The translations under genes and the position numbers were made by a program. The notes beneath the pieces are model-generated. The model ran no database searches and was not told the DNA's origin. It was given only the letters and a program-made list of their open reading frames with translations. Source: DASWOJ01 sp964250755 (lineage in GTDB: Bacteria; Pseudomonadota; Alphaproteobacteria; Acetobacterales; Acetobacteraceae). Taken from it: a stretch of DNA of 64,000 bases. Below are positions 27,061-35,178 of the stretch, piece by piece (within the stretch, counting starts at the first letter, position 1; every line of letters begins with the position of its first letter). The stretch covers positions 8,625 through 72,624 of the forward strand of contig CAXUHB010000018.1 of NCBI GenBank assembly GCA_964250755.1. Reading direction: 5' to 3'.

Positions 27061-27199
27061 CCATCCCCCTTGCGCCGCTCGCCCGTCATAGCACGGCCCG
27101 GCCCAGCTTGCGGAAGCGGCGTGGCGGGACAGGGATGCTGCCATACTCATGCCATGGCCTGGCCCGAGCCTCGGGACGGCAACAACCGTTGGGGCTGCA

Positions 27200-28087
27200 A
27201 TGACCGGATTCTTCGACGGCTTCACGCTCACGAGCGCCCGCGTGGGGGACGGCGAGTTGCGACTGCGCCACGGCGGCTCCGGCCCGCCGCTGCTGCTGCT
27301 GCACGGCAACCCGCAGACCCACGCCATGTGGCACGCCGTCGCCCCGGCCCTGGCCCAGCGCTACACCGTCATCTGCCCGGACCTGCGCGGCTATGGCGGC
27401 AGCTTCAAGCCGGCCGCCACAGGCGACCATGCACCCTACGCGAAAAGCAGCATGGCGCGGGACATGGCGGAGCTGATGACCGGGCTGGGCCACGGCCGCT
27501 TCCAGGTCGTCTCCCACGACCGCGGCGCCCGCGTGGCGCACCGCCTGGCGCTGGACAACCCCGACCGCGTGCAGCGCCTGGCCGTCATGGACATCGTGCC
27601 CACCATCGAGCACTTCGAGCGCACGGACATGTCCTTCGCGCTGGGCTACTACCACTGGTTCTGGTTCGCGCAGCCGCATCCGTTCCCGGAGGAGCTGATC
27701 AATGCCGCCCCGGACGTGTGGTTCCGCGCGCACACGTCGCGGGAGACGAAGACGCCGGGCTTCTTCCGGCAAGAAGCGCTGGACGACTATCTGGCCGCCG
27801 CGCACGACCCCGAGGCGATCACCGGCATGTGCGAGGACTACCGCGCCGCCGCCGGCATAGACCTGCAGCACGATCGTATCAGCCGGTCCGAGGGCCGCAA
27901 GATACGTTGCCCGGTGCTGGCCCTATGGGGCGCCAAGGGCAGGGTCGGCGGCTGGTACGACCCGGTGGCGCTATGGCGCGATTACTGCAGCGCAGAGGTG
28001 ACCGGCGCCGCCGTGAACAGCGGGCACTACCTGGCCGAAGAAGCGCCGGACGAGGTCCTGGCGCACTTGCGCGGCTTCCTGGAGTAG
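27200..28087 (+). CDS. Haloacetate (fluoroacetate) dehalogenase-like alpha/beta hydrolase
   Basis: 295 residues. Alpha/beta hydrolase with the oxyanion segment LLLLHGNPQTHAMWH and the nucleophile in SHDRGARVAHR (Asp107). The catalytic set of fluoroacetate dehalogenase is reproduced in order: Asp107, Asp131 (MDIVPT), His276 (SGHYLAEE), the carboxylate-binding Arg108 and Arg111, and the halide pocket His152-Trp153 (YYHWFWFAQP) with Tyr214 (CEDYRAAAGI). So hydrolytic dehalogenation of haloacetates is a well-supported inference, though substrate range is not. It is divergent from the amine oxidase gene with about 140 bp between the chosen starts. Confidence 0.85.
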   Translation: MTGFFDGFTLTSARVGDGELRLRHGGSGPPLLLLHGNPQTHAMWHAVAPALAQRYTVICPDLRGYGGSFKPAATGDHAPYAKSSMARDMAELMTGLGHGRFQVVSHDRGARVAHRLALDNPDRVQRLAVMDIVPTIEHFERTDMSFALGYYHWFWFAQPHPFPEELINAAPDVWFRAHTSRETKTPGFFRQEALDDYLAAAHDPEAITGMCEDYRAAAGIDLQHDRISRSEGRKIRCPVLALWGAKGRVGGWYDPVALWRDYCSAEVTGAAVNSGHYLAEEAPDEVLAHLRGFLE

Positions 28088-28091
28088 CGCC

Positions 28092-28238
28092 CCTTCTCCC
28101 TCTCCCTCCGGGAGAGGGCCGGGGTGAGGGAGGCCGCAAGCGCTCAGGCCGCCAGTTTTCGCACTGCTCTACGGGGAAGGTGTAGCACCCGCAGCCTCCC
28201 TCACCCTCACTCTGGCCCTCTTCCGAAAGAAGAGGGAG
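28092..28238. repeat. Dispersed palindromic repeat, family B, copy 1
   Basis: The left half, CCTTCTCCCTCTCCCTCCGG then GAGAGGGCCGGGGTGAGGGAGG, is mirrored by a right half, CCTCCCTCACCCTCACTCTG then GCCCTCTTCCGAAAGAAGAG, around a 50-bp centre. The right half supplies the stop codon and the last 10-15 codons of the neighbouring ABC binding-protein gene. Confidence 0.85.
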
Positions 28239-29418
28239 CAGAGGCGGAACACCCTCTCCGTCCCCCGAACGCCTCCGCCGCCGGCACCGTCCGCACCGGC
28301 TGGTAGAAGTCCCATGCCCCCCGGCTCTCGCCCGGCGCCTTCACCTGGAACAGGTGCATCGGATGCGACACCCCGCCATCCCCCCGGACCTCGCTGGCCC
28401 CGAACAGCGGGTCCGACGCCGGCATACGCTTCATCGCGGCCACCGTCGCCGCGCCATCTGCCGGGTCCGCCCCCGCTGCCGCCGCCCGCAGCAGGTGCGA
28501 CACCGCCGAGAACACCCCGGCATGGACCATTGTCGGCGGGATGCCGCGGTTGCGCGGCGTGAAGGCGGCGGCGAACGCCCGCGTGCCCGCATCCCAATCC
28601 CAATAGAACGGCTCCGCCACCAGCAGCCCCTGCGCGTCCGCCAGGCCGATGGCGCCCACGTTGGTCAGCAGGCACAGCAGCGCCGCCAGCCGCTGGCCGC
28701 CCGCGGCGATGCCGAACTCCGCCGCTTGCTTCACCAGCGTCTGGAACGGCGCCCCTGTGCAGGCCAGCCCGATCACGTCGGCACCGCTGGCCCGCGCCTG
28801 CAGCAGCAGGGCGGAGAAGTCCGCCATATCCCCCGGGAACGCCGCCGCGCCCAGCACCCGGCCGCCCCCGGCATCCAGCACCGCAGTCACATCCCGTTGC
28901 AAGGCATGGCCGAAGGCGTAGTCGGCGGTCAGGAAGAACCAACTGCGCCCGCCCTCCTCCAGCACGGCGCGGGCCGTGGAGGTGGCGAGGGCTGCGGTGT
29001 CGTAGGTCCATTGCAGGTGGTTCGGGCTGCACGCCGCCGTCGTCAGCGCCGTCGTGCCGGGGCCGCTGAACAGCGCCACCCGGTTGCGCGCGCGCGCCAA
29101 GTCCGCCACGGCAAGCGCGGTGGCGGAGTTCGGCACGTCCACGACGGCCTGGACGCCCACATCCAGCCAGGCGCGGGCCAGCCCGGCGCCCACGTCCGGA
29201 CGCTCCCCCATGTCGGCGGACAGGAGTTCGACGGGCAGGCCCTGCGCCTCGATGGCCATGCGCGCGGCCAGCACGGACCCGGTGCCGGCCCCGTCCGCCG
29301 CCGGGCCGGACAGGGTGGTCAGCACGCCGATGCGAAGCGGCGCGCGGGATTGCGCGCGGGCGGCCCAGGGCAGCGCCAGCGCGCCAGCCAGGGCGGCGCG
29401 GCGGGTCGGACGCGCCAC
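28207..29418 (-). CDS. ABC transporter substrate-binding protein, branched-chain amino-acid/amide type (lone)
   Basis: 403 residues from the GTG at 29418, whose Tat-like signal (ARPTRRAALAGALALPWAARAQ) fits an exported protein. The mature part is a type I periplasmic-binding fold of the LivJ/AmiC group: LRIGVLTTLSGPAADGAGTGSVLAAR, VVDVPNSATALAVADLA, RSWFFLTADYAFGHALQRD and ADVIGLACTGAPFQTLVKQA. No permease or ATPase gene is nearby. A paralogue lies at 43591-44823. The C-terminal residues from about RRGCSASAPSSFGRGPE are encoded by repeat family B. The start is 3 bp after the Uma2 stop, so they are coupled. Confidence 0.88.
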   Translation of the reverse strand: MARPTRRAALAGALALPWAARAQSRAPLRIGVLTTLSGPAADGAGTGSVLAARMAIEAQGLPVELLSADMGERPDVGAGLARAWLDVGVQAVVDVPNSATALAVADLARARNRVALFSGPGTTALTTAACSPNHLQWTYDTAALATSTARAVLEEGGRSWFFLTADYAFGHALQRDVTAVLDAGGGRVLGAAAFPGDMADFSALLLQARASGADVIGLACTGAPFQTLVKQAAEFGIAAGGQRLAALLCLLTNVGAIGLADAQGLLVAEPFYWDWDAGTRAFAAAFTPRNRGIPPTMVHAGVFSAVSHLLRAAAAGADPADGAATVAAMKRMPASDPLFGASEVRGDGGVSHPMHLFQVKAPGESRGAWDFYQPVRTVPAAEAFGGRRGCSASAPSSFGRGPE

Positions 29419-29420
29419 GC

Positions 29421-30005
29421 CTACGGCGCGAGCGCGGTGGTGCGGTAGATGTCCGCCAACGGCACGCGGAGGCCGACGCTGTCCAGCACCAGGCCGCCCT
29501 CCTCGATGCGGTCCGGCACCTCCGGCCATGCACCGTCCGCGCCGCGCCGCAGCAGGTCGGCCCGCAGGGTCGAGCTGTGCAGCACCAGGACCTCCAGCAC
29601 GCTCGGGATCAGGGTATAGGTCCAGACGTTGATCCAGGTCTCCCGCTGGTTGCCGGGCGATAGCACCTCGACGATCAGGACGGGGTCCGGCAGCGCGACG
29701 GACGGGCCGGGCGGCGGCGGCGCGCAGGTCACGGCCAGGTCCGGGATGCGCATGTTCTGGTCCGCCGCCACGGGGGTCACGATCCCCGGAGTGGCAACGC
29801 ACCGGCGCCGGCTGCCGGTCGCCAGCAGGTGGTTGCCGATCAGGCGGCCCACCTCGTTCTGGATGGCGCCATGCCGCTCGCTGGGCGGCGCCATCGCCAT
29901 CGGCACGCCGTCCACAAGCTGCCACATGCGTCCGTCGCCGGGGTCCCAGGCCAGGAACTCCGTCACGGTCATCGGCTCGAACGGCGCGGCAGCGGCTTGG
30001 CTCAT
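29421..30005 (-). CDS. Uma2 family endonuclease-like protein
   Basis: 194 residues. PD-(D/E)XK nuclease-fold protein of the Uma2/DUF820 family: MTVTEFLAWDPGDGRMWQLVDG, the core RIPDLAVTCAPPPP and VLIVEVLSPGN with the predicted catalytic Asp and Glu, and HSSTLRADLLRRGADG. Uma2 genes are abundant in cyanobacteria and some alphaproteobacteria; the biological role is unknown. It starts 110 bp from the divergent lut operon and overlaps no gene. Confidence 0.88.
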   Translation of the reverse strand: MSQAAAAPFEPMTVTEFLAWDPGDGRMWQLVDGVPMAMAPPSERHGAIQNEVGRLIGNHLLATGSRRRCVATPGIVTPVAADQNMRIPDLAVTCAPPPPGPSVALPDPVLIVEVLSPGNQRETWINVWTYTLIPSVLEVLVLHSSTLRADLLRRGADGAWPEVPDRIEEGGLVLDSVGLRVPLADIYRTTALAP

Positions 30006-30136
30006 GGCTGCATTCTAGCCGCCCTCCGCTGCCGCTGCCACATCCGCTGCTTAAAGCTCCTGCCGGGGGCAGCGAAGGGATCGCTGGCGCATCCATGCAG
30101 ACGCACTAGATTGTCATGCAAGGGAGCAAGACCGCC

Positions 30137-31657
30137 ATGCAAGCCACCTCGACCAACTTCAAGGCGAACGCCCATGCCGCGCTGGCCGACAAGGGGCTGC
30201 AAAAGGCGCTCGCGTTCAGCAAGCCGCAGTTCATGGCCCGGCGCGCCAACGCCGTCGCCAACCTGCCCGAGTTCGAGGCGCTGCGGAACACCGGCCGCGA
30301 CATCAAGAACCACACCCTCGCCAACCTGGACTTCTACCTGGAGGCGTTCGAGGCCAACGTGCAGCGCGCCGGCGGCCAGGTGCATTGGTGCAGCACCGCC
30401 GACGACGCCCGCGCCGCCGTGCTGAAGATCTGCCAGCAGGCCGGCGCCCGCACGGTCACCAAGGGCAAGTCCATGATCTCGGAGGAGCTGGCCATCAACG
30501 GCCACCTGCAGGAGCACGGCATCCAGCCCATCGAGACCGACCTGGGCGAATACATCATCCAGCTCAGGGACGAGCATCCCAGCCACATCATCGCCCCCGC
30601 CTTCCACCTGAACCGCGAGGACTGGGAGGCGCAGTTCCGCCTGTCCCACACCGACCTGCCGGCGGACCGCGTCTTCGCCGAACGCCGGGACATCCTGACC
30701 GAAGCCCGCGGCAAGCTGCGCGAGAAGTTCCTGGCCGCCGATGTCGGCATCACCGGCGCAAACTTCCTGATCGCCGAGACCGGCAGCAGCGTCATCGTCA
30801 CCAACGAGGGAAACGGCGACCTGACGCAGACCCTCCCCCGCGTCCACATCGCCCTCGCCAGCATCGAGAAGGTCGTGCCGACGCTGGAGGACGCGACCAG
30901 CCTGCTCCGCATCCTGGCGCGGTCCGCCACGGGCCAGGACTTCTCCGTTTACACCACCTTCAGCACCGGCGCACGGCGCCCAGGCGACCTCGACGGGCCG
31001 GAGGAGTACCACGTCGTCATCGTGGACGCCGGGCGCAGCGCCATGATGGGGACCGAGTTCCAGGACATGCTGCGCTGCATCCGCTGCGCCGCCTGCATGA
31101 ACCACTGCCCCGTCTATGGCGCGGTCGGCGGCCACGCCTACGGCTGGGTGTATCCGGGACCGATGGGCAGCGTGCTGACGCCCAGCCTGATCGGCGTGGA
31201 CCAGTCCGGCCACCTGCCCAATGCCAGCACCTTCTGCGGCAAGTGCGAGAGTGTCTGCCCCGTGAAGATCCCCCTGCCCAAGATGATGCGCCATTGGCGG
31301 GAGCGGGAGTTCGAGCGGCACCTGCAGCCCGCGGGCATACGCAGCAACCTCGGCCTGTGGGCGTTCTTCGCGCGCCGCCCGGCGCTGTATCGCCTGGCGT
31401 CCCGCGCCGGGGCCGTCGCGCTGGGGCTGCTGGGCCGCCGCCGCGGGCGCTTCGCCAGCCTGCCGCTGGCCGCCGGCTGGACCGCAGGGCGCGACCTGCC
31501 CGCGCCGGAGGGCGACACCTTCATGGCGCGCTACGGGAAGCAGCAGCGGAATCGGCAGCGCGCGGACGCTTCCGCGGATGCCGCGGCAGGGGCGCCCGCG
31601 GGCGTCGCGGTCAAGACCCCCGCGGGCATCGCGGTCAAGACCAAGGTGGACGCATGA
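30137..31657 (+). CDS. lutB: LutB-type iron-sulfur protein of L-lactate oxidation
   Basis: 506 residues from the ATG at 30137 (an ATG at 30116 is also open; AGGGAG precedes the later one). LutB works with LutA and LutC in the cytoplasmic L-lactate dehydrogenase complex. A LUD domain (NFLIAETGSSVIVTNEGNGDLT) is followed by two cubane cluster motifs: Cys314, 317, 320 and 324 (CIRCAACMNHCP) and Cys367, 370 and 374 (CGKCESVCP). The C-terminal tail has a short tandem repeat, AGVAVKT/AGIAVKTKVDA. LutA is not visible in the window. Confidence 0.93.
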   Translation: MQATSTNFKANAHAALADKGLQKALAFSKPQFMARRANAVANLPEFEALRNTGRDIKNHTLANLDFYLEAFEANVQRAGGQVHWCSTADDARAAVLKICQQAGARTVTKGKSMISEELAINGHLQEHGIQPIETDLGEYIIQLRDEHPSHIIAPAFHLNREDWEAQFRLSHTDLPADRVFAERRDILTEARGKLREKFLAADVGITGANFLIAETGSSVIVTNEGNGDLTQTLPRVHIALASIEKVVPTLEDATSLLRILARSATGQDFSVYTTFSTGARRPGDLDGPEEYHVVIVDAGRSAMMGTEFQDMLRCIRCAACMNHCPVYGAVGGHAYGWVYPGPMGSVLTPSLIGVDQSGHLPNASTFCGKCESVCPVKIPLPKMMRHWREREFERHLQPAGIRSNLGLWAFFARRPALYRLASRAGAVALGLLGRRRGRFASLPLAAGWTAGRDLPAPEGDTFMARYGKQQRNRQRADASADAAAGAPAGVAVKTPAGIAVKTKVDA

Positions 31658-32358
31658 CCAAGGCGGCCATCCTCGGCGCGATCCGCCGCGGGCTGCGCCG
31701 GGGGGAATTGCCTTCGGACCAGCAGGCCATGCTGCGCGCCCGCATGGCGCACCCGCCCCGGCAGCTGATCCCAGGCCGCAGCCAGGTTCCCCGGCCCGAG
31801 CAGATCGCCCTGCTGGTCCGCAACATCGAGAAGGAGTTCGGGACGCTCGACCGCGTGCCGGATGGGGACGCCGTGCCAGGGGCGGTCGCCGGCTATCTGG
31901 CGCAGCACAACCTGCCCTCCATGATGGCGATGGCGCCGCACCCCGAACTGCAGGCGATCCCCTGGGCCAGCCGCCCCCTGCTGCTGATCCGGGAGGGCCG
32001 GGCGCTGCCGACCGACTTGGTCAGCGTGCAGCAGGGCTACGCCGCAGTGGCGGAAACCGGCACCTTGATGCTGCCCAGCGCGGCGGAGCGCCCGACGACC
32101 CTCAACCTGCTGTCCGACACCGCCATCGTCGTGCTGCGGACCAGCCGGGTCGTCGGCGCCTACGAGGACGCCTGGGACCTGCTGCGGCGGGAGAACCAGG
32201 ACTCGATGACCGGCGGCTTCATGCCGCGCAACGTCATGCTGGTGACCGGCCCCTCCCGCTCCGCCGACATCGAGCAGACGCTGGAGCTGGGCGCGCACGG
32301 CCCCCGGCGCCTGCACGTCGTGCTGATCGAGGACGATCCGGCCGCCCGCGCCGCCTGA
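31654..32358 (+). CDS. lutC: LutC-type LUD-domain protein
   Basis: 234 residues, one LUD domain with SVQQGYAAVAETGTLMLPS and the conserved end MTGGFMPRNVMLVTGPSRSADIE and ELGAHGPRRLHVVLIEDD. Third subunit of the lactate-utilisation complex. Its ATG overlaps the lutB stop as ATGA, so the pair is translationally coupled. Confidence 0.93.
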   Translation: MTKAAILGAIRRGLRRGELPSDQQAMLRARMAHPPRQLIPGRSQVPRPEQIALLVRNIEKEFGTLDRVPDGDAVPGAVAGYLAQHNLPSMMAMAPHPELQAIPWASRPLLLIREGRALPTDLVSVQQGYAAVAETGTLMLPSAAERPTTLNLLSDTAIVVLRTSRVVGAYEDAWDLLRRENQDSMTGGFMPRNVMLVTGPSRSADIEQTLELGAHGPRRLHVVLIEDDPAARAA

Positions 32359-32948
32359 TGCCGCCCGCGCCGAACCGGCTTGGACCGGGTGCCCCGTCCC
32401 GTCGCCGCAGCCTGTCCGATACGGACCGTGCGGTCTGGGCAGGCTACGTGCAGACGGTGGCCCCGCTGGACGGCGTGGTCCGCCCTAATGCACCGCCTGC
32501 CCCGCCCCTGCCGGAGCCGGCCGGCCCAGCCGGACCGTCGCCCTTGCACCTCCTACCCACCCCGCCGTCCGCCCCGGCCCGACAGCGGGCGGCCCCGCTG
32601 GTCATCGGCGTGCAGCCGCCCGGCGTGGACAACGCGACCTGGAGCCGCTTTCGCACGGGCAAGCTGCCCGCCGGGCGCACGCTGGACCTGCACGGACGCA
32701 CGGCGCAGCGGGCGTTCTTCGCGCTGCAATCCTTTCTGGGCAACGCCCACGCCGACCGGATGCGCGTCGTGGAGGTCATCACCGGACGCGGCAGCGGCGA
32801 TGCCGGCGGCGTGATCCGGCGCGAGTTCCCGCTGTGGCTGAACCTAGGGGAGCTGCGCCCGATGGTCCTGGCCGCGGCACACCCGCACGCCGCCAACCCG
32901 GGATCGGTGCGTCTGCTGCTGCGCCGGCCACGGCCAGGTCGGGATTAG
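32358..32948 (+). CDS. Smr-domain protein
   Basis: 196 residues. The first 100 are a Pro-rich linker (ARQRAAPLVIGVQPPGVDNATWSRFRTGKLPAGRT); the rest is an Smr domain with the signature LDLHGRTAQRAFFALQSFL and VITGRGSGDAGGVIRREFPLWLN, the fold of small MutS-related nicking endonucleases. The start overlaps the lutC stop by 1 bp (TGATG), so it is in the lut operon, although Smr proteins have no known lactate role. Confidence 0.9.
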   Translation: MPPAPNRLGPGAPSRRRSLSDTDRAVWAGYVQTVAPLDGVVRPNAPPAPPLPEPAGPAGPSPLHLLPTPPSAPARQRAAPLVIGVQPPGVDNATWSRFRTGKLPAGRTLDLHGRTAQRAFFALQSFLGNAHADRMRVVEVITGRGSGDAGGVIRREFPLWLNLGELRPMVLAAAHPHAANPGSVRLLLRRPRPGRD

Positions 32949-32957
32949 GGCCGATCC

Positions 32958-33731
32958 CTACTTGATCCCCACCACGATCCGCCCGTCCATTGGGTAGGGC
33001 AGGTCAGGACGATCCACTATTTGCGGCCAAACAGCGCCCCAGGATGCGGCCTCGTCGCCGATTACGGTCACGCGGCTGAAGCCGGTCCGGGCCATCGTCC
33101 GCAGCAGCGCGGCGTGGCTGAACATCCGCATCTCCAGCACGCTGCCGGGGCCGCCATGGAACAGCGGCGCAGGATCGAAGCCCAGGGTGCCGAACGTCGT
33201 CTCATAGACCACGGCGTGGCGGCCCGCGATGGACACGACCTCGAAGCCGCGCAGGCTCGGATACCTTTCCACCGTTTCGGGCATCGTGTATGTCGGCGTG
33301 GACACCACCAGGCAGCCGCCCGGCGCCAGGCAGGCGTGCATGTTGCCGATGGCCAGGGCCGGATCCTCCAGCACGTGCTCCAGCACGTCGCTGCACAGGA
33401 TGAAGCGGCAGCCCTGGAATGGCTGCAGCGTACCGGCGTCGCACACGTCCACCCGGGGCTGGTCGTGCAGGAAGGTGTTGCGGTAGTCGTACAGCGCCGC
33501 CAGCCGCCCCGCATAAATCTCGCTGTCCGAGCAGCCGAAGCCCCTGATGGAGCGGTCGGGGCGCAGCCCCGGCAGCGGCGCCACCTGGCCGTGCAGCGCC
33601 CCTGTCAGCCCGGCGATCACGGCCCGGAAACGCGCGTTGGCCCCGCAAGCCGCGCAGACCAGCGCCTCCCGGTGGCGGACCTGAGCCACATTGGACGCGC
33701 CGCAGATGTTGCAGGTGAAGGTGTCGCTCAA
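32958..33731 (-). CDS. SAM-dependent methyltransferase with an N-terminal zinc ribbon
   Basis: 257 residues. Two CxxC pairs at 8-11 and 26-29 (CNICGASN, CAACGAN) form a zinc ribbon, followed by a class I methyltransferase (FGCSDSEIYAGRL, ILCSDVLEHVLEDP, LAPGGCLVVSTPTYTMPETVERY). Such proteins occur in surface-glycan gene clusters. It ends 9 bp from the Smr gene (convergent) and lies in a minus-strand run with another methyltransferase and a large glycosyltransferase. Confidence 0.85.
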   Translation of the reverse strand: MSDTFTCNICGASNVAQVRHREALVCAACGANARFRAVIAGLTGALHGQVAPLPGLRPDRSIRGFGCSDSEIYAGRLAALYDYRNTFLHDQPRVDVCDAGTLQPFQGCRFILCSDVLEHVLEDPALAIGNMHACLAPGGCLVVSTPTYTMPETVERYPSLRGFEVVSIAGRHAVVYETTFGTLGFDPAPLFHGGPGSVLEMRMFSHAALLRTMARTGFSRVTVIGDEAASWGAVWPQIVDRPDLPYPMDGRIVVGIK

Positions 33732-33828
33732 TCGTGTCTCCCAGTGTGTCCGTCCGGCGCTTCGGTACGGCGGTTGGTCCGGCGCTTCATGTGGCGCCGG
33801 TTCGTAGCGGTGGATGGCGGCAGGCGGA

Positions 33829-35046
33829 TCAGTCCCAGCGGACGTCGGTCACGGCAACCCCAAGCTCGCGCTCGTCGCCGTTGCCGATCACGGCGTTGGG
33901 CACCCAGGTTTCGGACGTGATGTGCAGGTCGCCGCCGGGCAGCGCCGCCGCGACCTCCCGCGCCTCGTGCGGCTGCACCGTCAGCAGGCCGGTGCTGGTC
34001 CCTGACCGCAGCGCGACGGCCAGCGTAACCGGCCCGAAGTTCCGCAGCGTCAGCGTGCAGGACGGGCGGCCCATGCCGGGCAGCGCCGCGTTGGCGCGGC
34101 AGAAGCGTCCCCAGCCCACGTCCGCCGCGGCGTGGAACCCGGCGTCGTAGCGGGCCGGCAGCACCAGCTCGGCCAGCCGCGCCCCAACCTGCGCCCGCCG
34201 CGCCCGCCAGCCCGGGCCGACATGGCCGGGCACGCCTGCCACCCGGGTCGGCAGCAGCCCATGCCGCAGCAGCAGGCCGGTGAAGAAATCCTCGCTGAAG
34301 CCAAGCTCCAGCCAGCCGTTGAACATGATCGCCCACAGCGCCTCGCCGTCGTAGCGGAGGCCCCAGGGGAACGCGAGGCCGTCATAGACCGGCTCGCTCA
34401 GGAAGAAGATGCTGCCGTCCGGGGCCAGCATCCCGCTGGTGATGGCGCCCAGCATCGCGTCGAAGTCCAGGGAATGGTGGAAGCTGGACTGGAACACCAC
34501 GGCGGCATAGGGGCCGGGAAGCTGCTCCACCGCCTGCATGAAGGTGCCCTGGAACACCTGCAGCGCCACGCCGCGCTCGGCGGCCAGGCGGCGCAGCCGG
34601 GTGTTGAAGCCGTCGTCCAGGTCCACCGTCGTCACGTCGTAGCCGGCCTGGGCCATCGGCACCGACAGGTTGCCCCAGCCCGCGCCGAACTCGACCACCG
34701 GCGCAGGCGGCGGCACCGCCTGCAGCGCCTGGAAGGCTTGGACGGTCTTGGCCAGCTCGGTCGCGATGACGGCGGGATTGCGGGAGACCCAGGGATAGCC
34801 GAGCTGGAAGTCGGCGCCGCCCTGCTTGGTGGAGGTCATCTCCAGCCCGGTGTTGTACGTCTGCGCGGTCAGGCCCTGGAACAGCGCCAGCACCTCGTCC
34901 CGGTACTCCGGTGAGTACGGGTCGCCGGCGCCCACGGCGTAGGGAAGGTTGGTGCTGCGCCACAACTCACGGAACGCGTTGGGGTCCGCTGCGGCAGCGA
35001 GGCGTCCGCGATAATCTTGGGCTGCGGCGAGGAAGGCTTGGTCCAT
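33829..35046 (-). CDS. SAM-dependent methyltransferase, glycan-cluster type
   Basis: 405 residues from the ATG at 35046, chosen because GGAGG precedes it. A class I fold is visible at PVVEFGAGWGNLSVPMAQAG (motif I) followed by TTVDLDDGFNTRLRRL and VVFQSSFHHSLDFDAMLG. The N-terminus ALFQGLTAQTYNTGLEMTS and a C-terminal beta-rich domain of about 110 residues (LTLRNFGPVTLAVALRSG) extend it. The position between glycosyltransferase genes suggests methylation of a sugar or lipid-linked glycan. Confidence 0.82.
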   Translation of the reverse strand: MDQAFLAAAQDYRGRLAAAADPNAFRELWRSTNLPYAVGAGDPYSPEYRDEVLALFQGLTAQTYNTGLEMTSTKQGGADFQLGYPWVSRNPAVIATELAKTVQAFQALQAVPPPAPVVEFGAGWGNLSVPMAQAGYDVTTVDLDDGFNTRLRRLAAERGVALQVFQGTFMQAVEQLPGPYAAVVFQSSFHHSLDFDAMLGAITSGMLAPDGSIFFLSEPVYDGLAFPWGLRYDGEALWAIMFNGWLELGFSEDFFTGLLLRHGLLPTRVAGVPGHVGPGWRARRAQVGARLAELVLPARYDAGFHAAADVGWGRFCRANAALPGMGRPSCTLTLRNFGPVTLAVALRSGTSTGLLTVQPHEAREVAAALPGGDLHITSETWVPNAVIGNGDERELGVAVTDVRWD

Positions 35047-35178
35047 CAAGGACCTCCAAGAAGGGGGTTGGATCGGGGCGGCCCACGGCGCGGCGCTGCC
35101 GGCCTGTCCGCCCGTGCGTCGCGGCACGCCCCGGCACGCCGGGCCTGGCCCGGCCACGCAACTGCGGCGGCTGGCCGG

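Noticed and set aside
28207..30096. A single 629-residue protein joining the ABC binding protein and the region opposite or overlapping Uma2
   Set aside because: The upper part is only another frame of the Uma2 gene; a GTG with a Tat-like signal right after the Uma2 stop gives a complete binding protein.
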